Source of the DNA: Arthrobacter sp. Edens01
Lineage (GTDB): Bacteria; Actinomycetota; Actinomycetes; Actinomycetales; Micrococcaceae
Assembly (NCBI RefSeq): GCF_001307035.1
Contig: NZ_LKIU01000004.1
Location: forward strand, 155,811 to 219,810
Direction of reading: 5' to 3'
DNA: 64,000 nt
The translations under genes were made by a program, and so were the position numbers. Below the pieces are notes generated by a model. It ran no database searches. It had not been told where the DNA came from and was given only the letters and a program-made list of their open reading frames with translations. Within the stretch, counting starts at the first letter, position 1, and each line of letters begins with the position of its first letter. Positions 60,682 through 64,000 of this stretch are shown here, piece after piece.

Positions 60682-62124
60682 ATGTCAGCTAACTCCCAGC
60701 CCCTAAATGCACCCGCCCCGGTTCCGGGCGCCGAACCCGAAGGCAGGGAAGCGAAAAAGACCCTGCACCGGTCCATCCTCGGCTCGGCCCTGGGCAATGC
60801 CGTTGAGTGGTTCGACTACGGGGTCTACGGCTACCTGACCATTTACATGGCCGTGAACTTCTTCGGGTCGGAAGACGGCGACGGCGGCCTGGGCGTCACG
60901 CTCACGCTCGCCACCCTGGCGCTGTCCTTCCTGGTCCGTCCGCTGGGCGGTCTGATCCTGGGCCCGCTGGGGGACAAGGTGGGCCGGCAGAAGGTCATGG
61001 TGCTCACCGTGACGCTGATGACCCTGGCCACCGGCTGCATCGGGCTGCTGCCGACGTTTGAAACGGCGGGCCTGCTGGCTCCGGTGCTGCTGCTGATCTG
61101 CCGTCTGGTGCAGGGGTTCTCTGCCGGCGGCGAGTACGGCGGTGCTGCGGTGTATATGGCGGAGTCGGCTCCGGATAAGCGCCGTGGTTTCTTCGGGTCG
61201 TTCCTCGAGTTCGGCACCACGGTGGGCTTCATCCTTGCGGCGATTGTCTGCACCACTACCATCACCCTGGTTGGCGACGAGGGGATGCTGGAGGGCTGGT
61301 GGCGGCTGCCGTTCCTGCTGACCATTCCGCTGGGTCTGACGGCACTGTGGATCCGGACCCGGCTGGTGGAGGCTCCGGTCTTCGCGGAGGCCTCGGCGCA
61401 CCGGGAGACCCTGAAGTCCCCGCTGCGGCAGGTGCTGGCGCAGAACTGGCGGCAGCTGCTGGTCCTGGCCGGGTTTGTGGTGCTGTTGAACGTGGCGTTC
61501 TACCTGATCCTCGGATACATGCCCACCTACATGAGCGGGCAGCTGGGGCACAGCACCGCGCAGGGCAATTGGATGCTGGTGGCCGTGATGGCTCTGATGC
61601 TGCTGGCGATTCCGCCGGTCGGTGCGCTCTCTGACCGGATAGGCCGCAAACCGCTGCTGCTGACCGCGGCTGTTGGCTACATTGTGCTCTCGGTTCCGGC
61701 GATCATGCTCCTGGGTGTGGAGAGCCTGATCCTGCAGTTCCTAGGACTGGCTGTATTGGGCTTCCTGCTGGTGATCCTAGTGTCCTCGGTGTCATCCACG
61801 CTGCCTGCACTGTTCCCGACGGCGGTCCGGTACACGGGCTTTGCCCTGGCCTATAACTTCTCTACGGCCTTCTTTGCCGGTCCGTCGCAGACCATCGCCA
61901 ACCAGCTGATCGAGACGACCGGGAATCAGCTGGTGCCGGGCTGGTACATGGCGATTGCCGGCGTCATCGGCCTGGTGAGCATCCTGTGCATGCGGGAGAC
62001 CGCCCAGGCAACGCTGCGCGGCGAAGTGATTCCCGGCGCTCCGGATTCAGTGGGCTGGCCGAAGAAGGTTTATCTGGAGGAGAACCGGGTGGATGCTGAG
62101 GAGCGGCGGCGGGTGGGGGTTTAA
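60682..62124 (+). CDS. MHS-family (ProP-like) metabolite:H+ symporter
   Basis: A 480-residue MFS transporter with 12 helices. MHS signatures are LGNAVEWFDYGVYGYL, RPLGGLILGPLGDKVGRQK, RLVQGFSAGGEYGGAAVYMA and SVSSTLPALFPTAVRYTG. Family members import proline, betaine, ectoine, shikimate or dicarboxylates. Start ATG 60682 after AAGGATGG. Last gene of the rightward arm; likely imports the cluster's substrate. Confidence 0.93.
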   Translation: MSANSQPLNAPAPVPGAEPEGREAKKTLHRSILGSALGNAVEWFDYGVYGYLTIYMAVNFFGSEDGDGGLGVTLTLATLALSFLVRPLGGLILGPLGDKVGRQKVMVLTVTLMTLATGCIGLLPTFETAGLLAPVLLLICRLVQGFSAGGEYGGAAVYMAESAPDKRRGFFGSFLEFGTTVGFILAAIVCTTTITLVGDEGMLEGWWRLPFLLTIPLGLTALWIRTRLVEAPVFAEASAHRETLKSPLRQVLAQNWRQLLVLAGFVVLLNVAFYLILGYMPTYMSGQLGHSTAQGNWMLVAVMALMLLAIPPVGALSDRIGRKPLLLTAAVGYIVLSVPAIMLLGVESLILQFLGLAVLGFLLVILVSSVSSTLPALFPTAVRYTGFALAYNFSTAFFAGPSQTIANQLIETTGNQLVPGWYMAIAGVIGLVSILCMRETAQATLRGEVIPGAPDSVGWPKKVYLEENRVDAEERRRVGV

Positions 62125-62164
62125 GGGATCACCGCGCTCTTGAACACGCACGGCACACGCCACT

Positions 62165-62388
62165 CTGCGCTCTTCCTACAACCGCGGGACGCCGATCATC
62201 CTGGCCGCACTGCGTGCTCGCGTACTCGTTCCTGCTGAACCTCGGCACATCTACGCCATGGGCGGGAACCTGCACGCGGCCGTGATATCCGGGGTGAAGG
62301 CCCGCTGGGTAAACTTTATGGTGTTCGCGAACATGGGGTTCCTTGCAGGGCTTGCCGCCGTGGTGAGCACGGCGCGTGCCGGCGGGTA
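62165..62388 (+). pseudogene. decayed fragment of the GguB-type permease gene
   Basis: Similar to 47480-47710: words such as [32 protein letters not shown] and ARWVNFMVF recur, with several small deletions that break the frame. It corresponds to the middle and late part of the permease only. Lies 40 bp after the MHS gene. Confidence 0.8.
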
Positions 62389-62407
62389 GCTACCCGTTCC
62401 AGCCGCG

Positions 62408-62790
62408 TCAGTTTGTGGGCATGTGCCGCAGGTACATCAGCGCATATGTCCGCGCCGCAGCAACCAGTTCGGTCACCCTCACGGACTCGTTGATTTGATG
62501 GGCCCGGTCGTTTAGGCCCCGGGTCCCAGGACGATCACCGGAACGCCGAAGTCCCGGGCGACGAATCCGCCGTCGCGCGCTGCAGACCACCCCGTGACTC
62601 CACTGTCCACACCAACGTCTGCCAGCGCCGACACGGCATTGGCCACCAGGGGACGGTCGGGCGACGTACGGACTCCGGGCATCTCCATGGTTGCACGCCG
62701 TCACGGTGATCCCGTCCCCGTCGAGGCCCGCGACGCGGATCCCGGTCAAAAGCGCGGCGAGAATCGCCTGCGGATCCTCGCCGACCAGAC
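62408..62790 (-). pseudogene. decayed fragment of the M20 deacylase gene
   Basis: It aligns with 49945-50310 of the M20 gene: the C-terminus GLNDRAHQINESVRVTELVA and YALMYLRH is intact in reading frame but upstream there are frameshifts. No start or metal-binding N-terminus remains. Confidence 0.85.
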
Positions 62791-62802
62791 CGGCTCAGGA
62801 TC

Positions 62803-62911
62803 ACGCAGCGTCATCGCTATGAACATCAACGGCATGGGACCAGTGCTGCTCGTGCTCGGACTGATCGGTGCCTTCACCTTGCTTACAGTGCACGGGGCGG
62901 GGTGCCGAGGG
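62803..62911 (+). pseudogene. decayed fragment of the small membrane protein gene
   Basis: It encodes SVIAMNINGMGPVLLVLGLI and GAFTLLTVHGAG, matching the last helix of the proteins at 47985 and 48568, joined to M20-derived sequence on its left. No start or upstream part is present. Confidence 0.8.
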
Positions 62912-63146
62912 AATCTAGGCGCGTCGCGTTTCAGCGTGATGTCCGGCCGCTTTGCCCGCGGCGGTTGCACAGGGGCTCGCTTTGCCAGGCAGCAGAGGTC
63001 GGCCTCCTCCCTGGGAATGATCCAATGGAGTTCGGCCGGACCTGCCCGCGCGCAATGCCGTAGTCCGCGGACCGCACCGGCATGCTCCGTCCGCCGCGAT
63101 CGTAGAGAGGTCAGGTGCGTAACACAATCCGATGCCCCGGGTGCGC
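62912..63146. other. non-coding stretch between the pseudogene scar and the edge frame
   Basis: I see no convincing gene, repeat or RNA here. Short frames on both strands lack family signatures. It may hold further unrecognisable remnants. Confidence 0.4.
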
Positions 63147-63186
63147 TTGATAGCGTTTCACATGTCCGCATAAATGCAGGTAGGAG
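63147..63186 (+). promoter_or_regulatory. possible promoter and ribosome binding site of the edge gene
   Basis: TTGATA (63147-63152) and TAAATG (63171-63176) are spaced 18 bp. AGGAG (63182-63186) lies 5 nt before GTG 63192. Confidence 0.45.
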
Positions 63187-63191
63187 CATTG

Positions 63192-64000
63192 GTGACACCC
63201 CGAACCAGTTCGAACCGTTGGTCCCGTCCCGCTACCGGCAAGCAGATCGCAGCACTCAAGGCGCATGGAAGCTACGACGGTAAGTACTACTCGATGGGCA
63301 GAGCGTCTAGCGTTATCGGAGGAGCGGGCAAGAGCTCATCGTCCCGCGGACGCACAGAAGGACGCGGCCTGTCGAGTCGGGCGCCTCTCTTTACCTCTTC
63401 GCCCCCAGGTGTGGTCCCTCTCTCTGCAATGCTTGGCCGGGGGGACAGCCTCAAAAGGCTATTCGAACCGGCACTGGGTCTTGCCGTACAAAGTGCGCTT
63501 GCGGAGTCCGCGTCTGGCCCGATGACCATATTGGCGCAGCTTCTGAACGTTCCAGACGACATCGACTCCTTGGTTCAAGCGGCATTTGGTGCGGCTGGCG
63601 CAGATGGGCAGGCAGAGGCTTCAAGGAATGAGCCCATCGCTTCGGTCCTGTACACGATCCATTCGAATGACTTGGACCCAGGTGGTCCGCAGATTATGGT
63701 CGAGGCGGAAGTGGTCCATGATGCAAAGTTCGAGGGCTCGCCTTCCCTTCAAATTCGTTTGGCGCACAACGAATCTCAGTCCGGTTCCGTTGCTAGCGGA
63801 CCTTCCGGCCGGCCACCCACTACTGGAGGACGTTCTTTACTAGGCTACCGACCAGCATGGACGCCGGCGCTTGTCCGTGAACCCGCCGCACTTGCCGAGC
63901 AAATGAGGGTCCGGTGGTTCGATGCTCTGGCAGAGCTCAAAGACGGTGTCGATCCTCGGATGGCAACGTTCCTCGCTCTGTTCCAAGGAATGGACTCAGC
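63192..64000 (+). CDS. unrecognised protein, partial at right edge
   Basis: An open frame of 269 codons runs from GTG 63192 off the window with no stop. The N-terminus is basic (TGKQIAALKAHGSYDGKYYS then MGRASSVIGGAGKSSSSRG), followed by a mixed region (GLAVQSALAESASGPMTILA, IASVLYTIHSNDLDPGGPQI) and WFDALAELKDGVDPRMATFL at the edge. No signal peptide, membrane helix or known domain is evident. Codon usage is less GC-rich than the neighbouring genes, suggesting acquired DNA. The function is unknown. Confidence 0.6.
   Translation, partial: MTPRTSSNRWSRPATGKQIAALKAHGSYDGKYYSMGRASSVIGGAGKSSSSRGRTEGRGLSSRAPLFTSSPPGVVPLSAMLGRGDSLKRLFEPALGLAVQSALAESASGPMTILAQLLNVPDDIDSLVQAAFGAAGADGQAEASRNEPIASVLYTIHSNDLDPGGPQIMVEAEVVHDAKFEGSPSLQIRLAHNESQSGSVASGPSGRPPTTGGRSLLGYRPAWTPALVREPAALAEQMRVRWFDALAELKDGVDPRMATFLALFQGMDS

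Noticed and set aside
62746-63198. 150-residue leftward frame over the scar
   Set aside because: It crosses the membrane-protein fragment in antisense and has no domain or start signal.

Overview
The window is high-GC DNA with densely packed genes, many 4-bp ATGA/GTGA overlaps, GTG/TTG starts and actinobacterial families (class F sortase, DUF222/HNH endonuclease, excalibur domains, F420-type Ddn oxidoreductase, FCD GntR regulators). It looks like a chromosomal segment of an Arthrobacter-like Micrococcaceae actinobacterium. I see no tRNA, rRNA, CRISPR array, insertion sequence or phage module. The genus is inferred from style and family content only.

Layout. 0-5 kb: a truncated SRPBCC gene, a MarR regulator, a small zinc-ribbon protein and a SWIM-SNF2 ATPase. 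5-9.8 kb: a sulfane-sulfur island (TauE/SafE fusion, rhodanese, second TauE/SafE, CstB-like persulfide dioxygenase-rhodanese). Its two promoter regions each carry a pair of ATACCC/GGGTAT operators of the CsoR/CstR type. 9.8-11.7 kb: dadA-like dehydrogenase and a divergent Lrp regulator. 11.7-18.7 kb: a gluconate/idonate operon (gntK, gntP, idnO, idnD), a DUF222-HNH protein and an FCD GntR regulator. 18.7-30.6 kb: single housekeeping and accessory enzymes (PPK2, secreted DUF1524 nuclease, GNAT, Ddn-like, GluQ, LLM oxidoreductase, yeast-type cytosine deaminase, secreted hydrolase, MBL/TetR pair, ArsR-SRPBCC-SRPBCC operon, DinB). 30.7-36.2 kb: four paralogous membrane proteins with a shared two-cysteine extracellular domain, interrupted by thiol peroxidase. 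36.3-48 kb: VOC/AraC pair, a CUT1 sugar ABC operon without ATPase, a second rhodanese, a class F sortase with a putative dedicated substrate, and a ChvE-GguA-GguB type sugar ABC operon with a CRP-like palindrome upstream.

48-62.1 kb: two duplicated small membrane proteins, then a 13-kb catabolic cluster. One FCD GntR regulator appears to control a divergent promoter at 54.65 kb. One arm encodes a D-2-hydroxyacid dehydrogenase, an ectoine-hydrolase-like M24 enzyme, an aminotransferase and an M20 deacylase. The other encodes a class III aminotransferase, a YdiJ-like FAD/Fe-S dehydrogenase, a semialdehyde dehydrogenase and an MHS transporter. The same 12-bp operator lies upstream of the regulator. 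Together these resemble an uptake, hydrolysis, deacylation, transamination and oxidation pathway for an N-acyl or cyclic amino compound; the substrate is not known.

62.1-64 kb: decayed, rearranged fragments of three genes found 11-15 kb upstream, followed by an unrecognised open frame that runs off the right edge and begins a compositionally different region.
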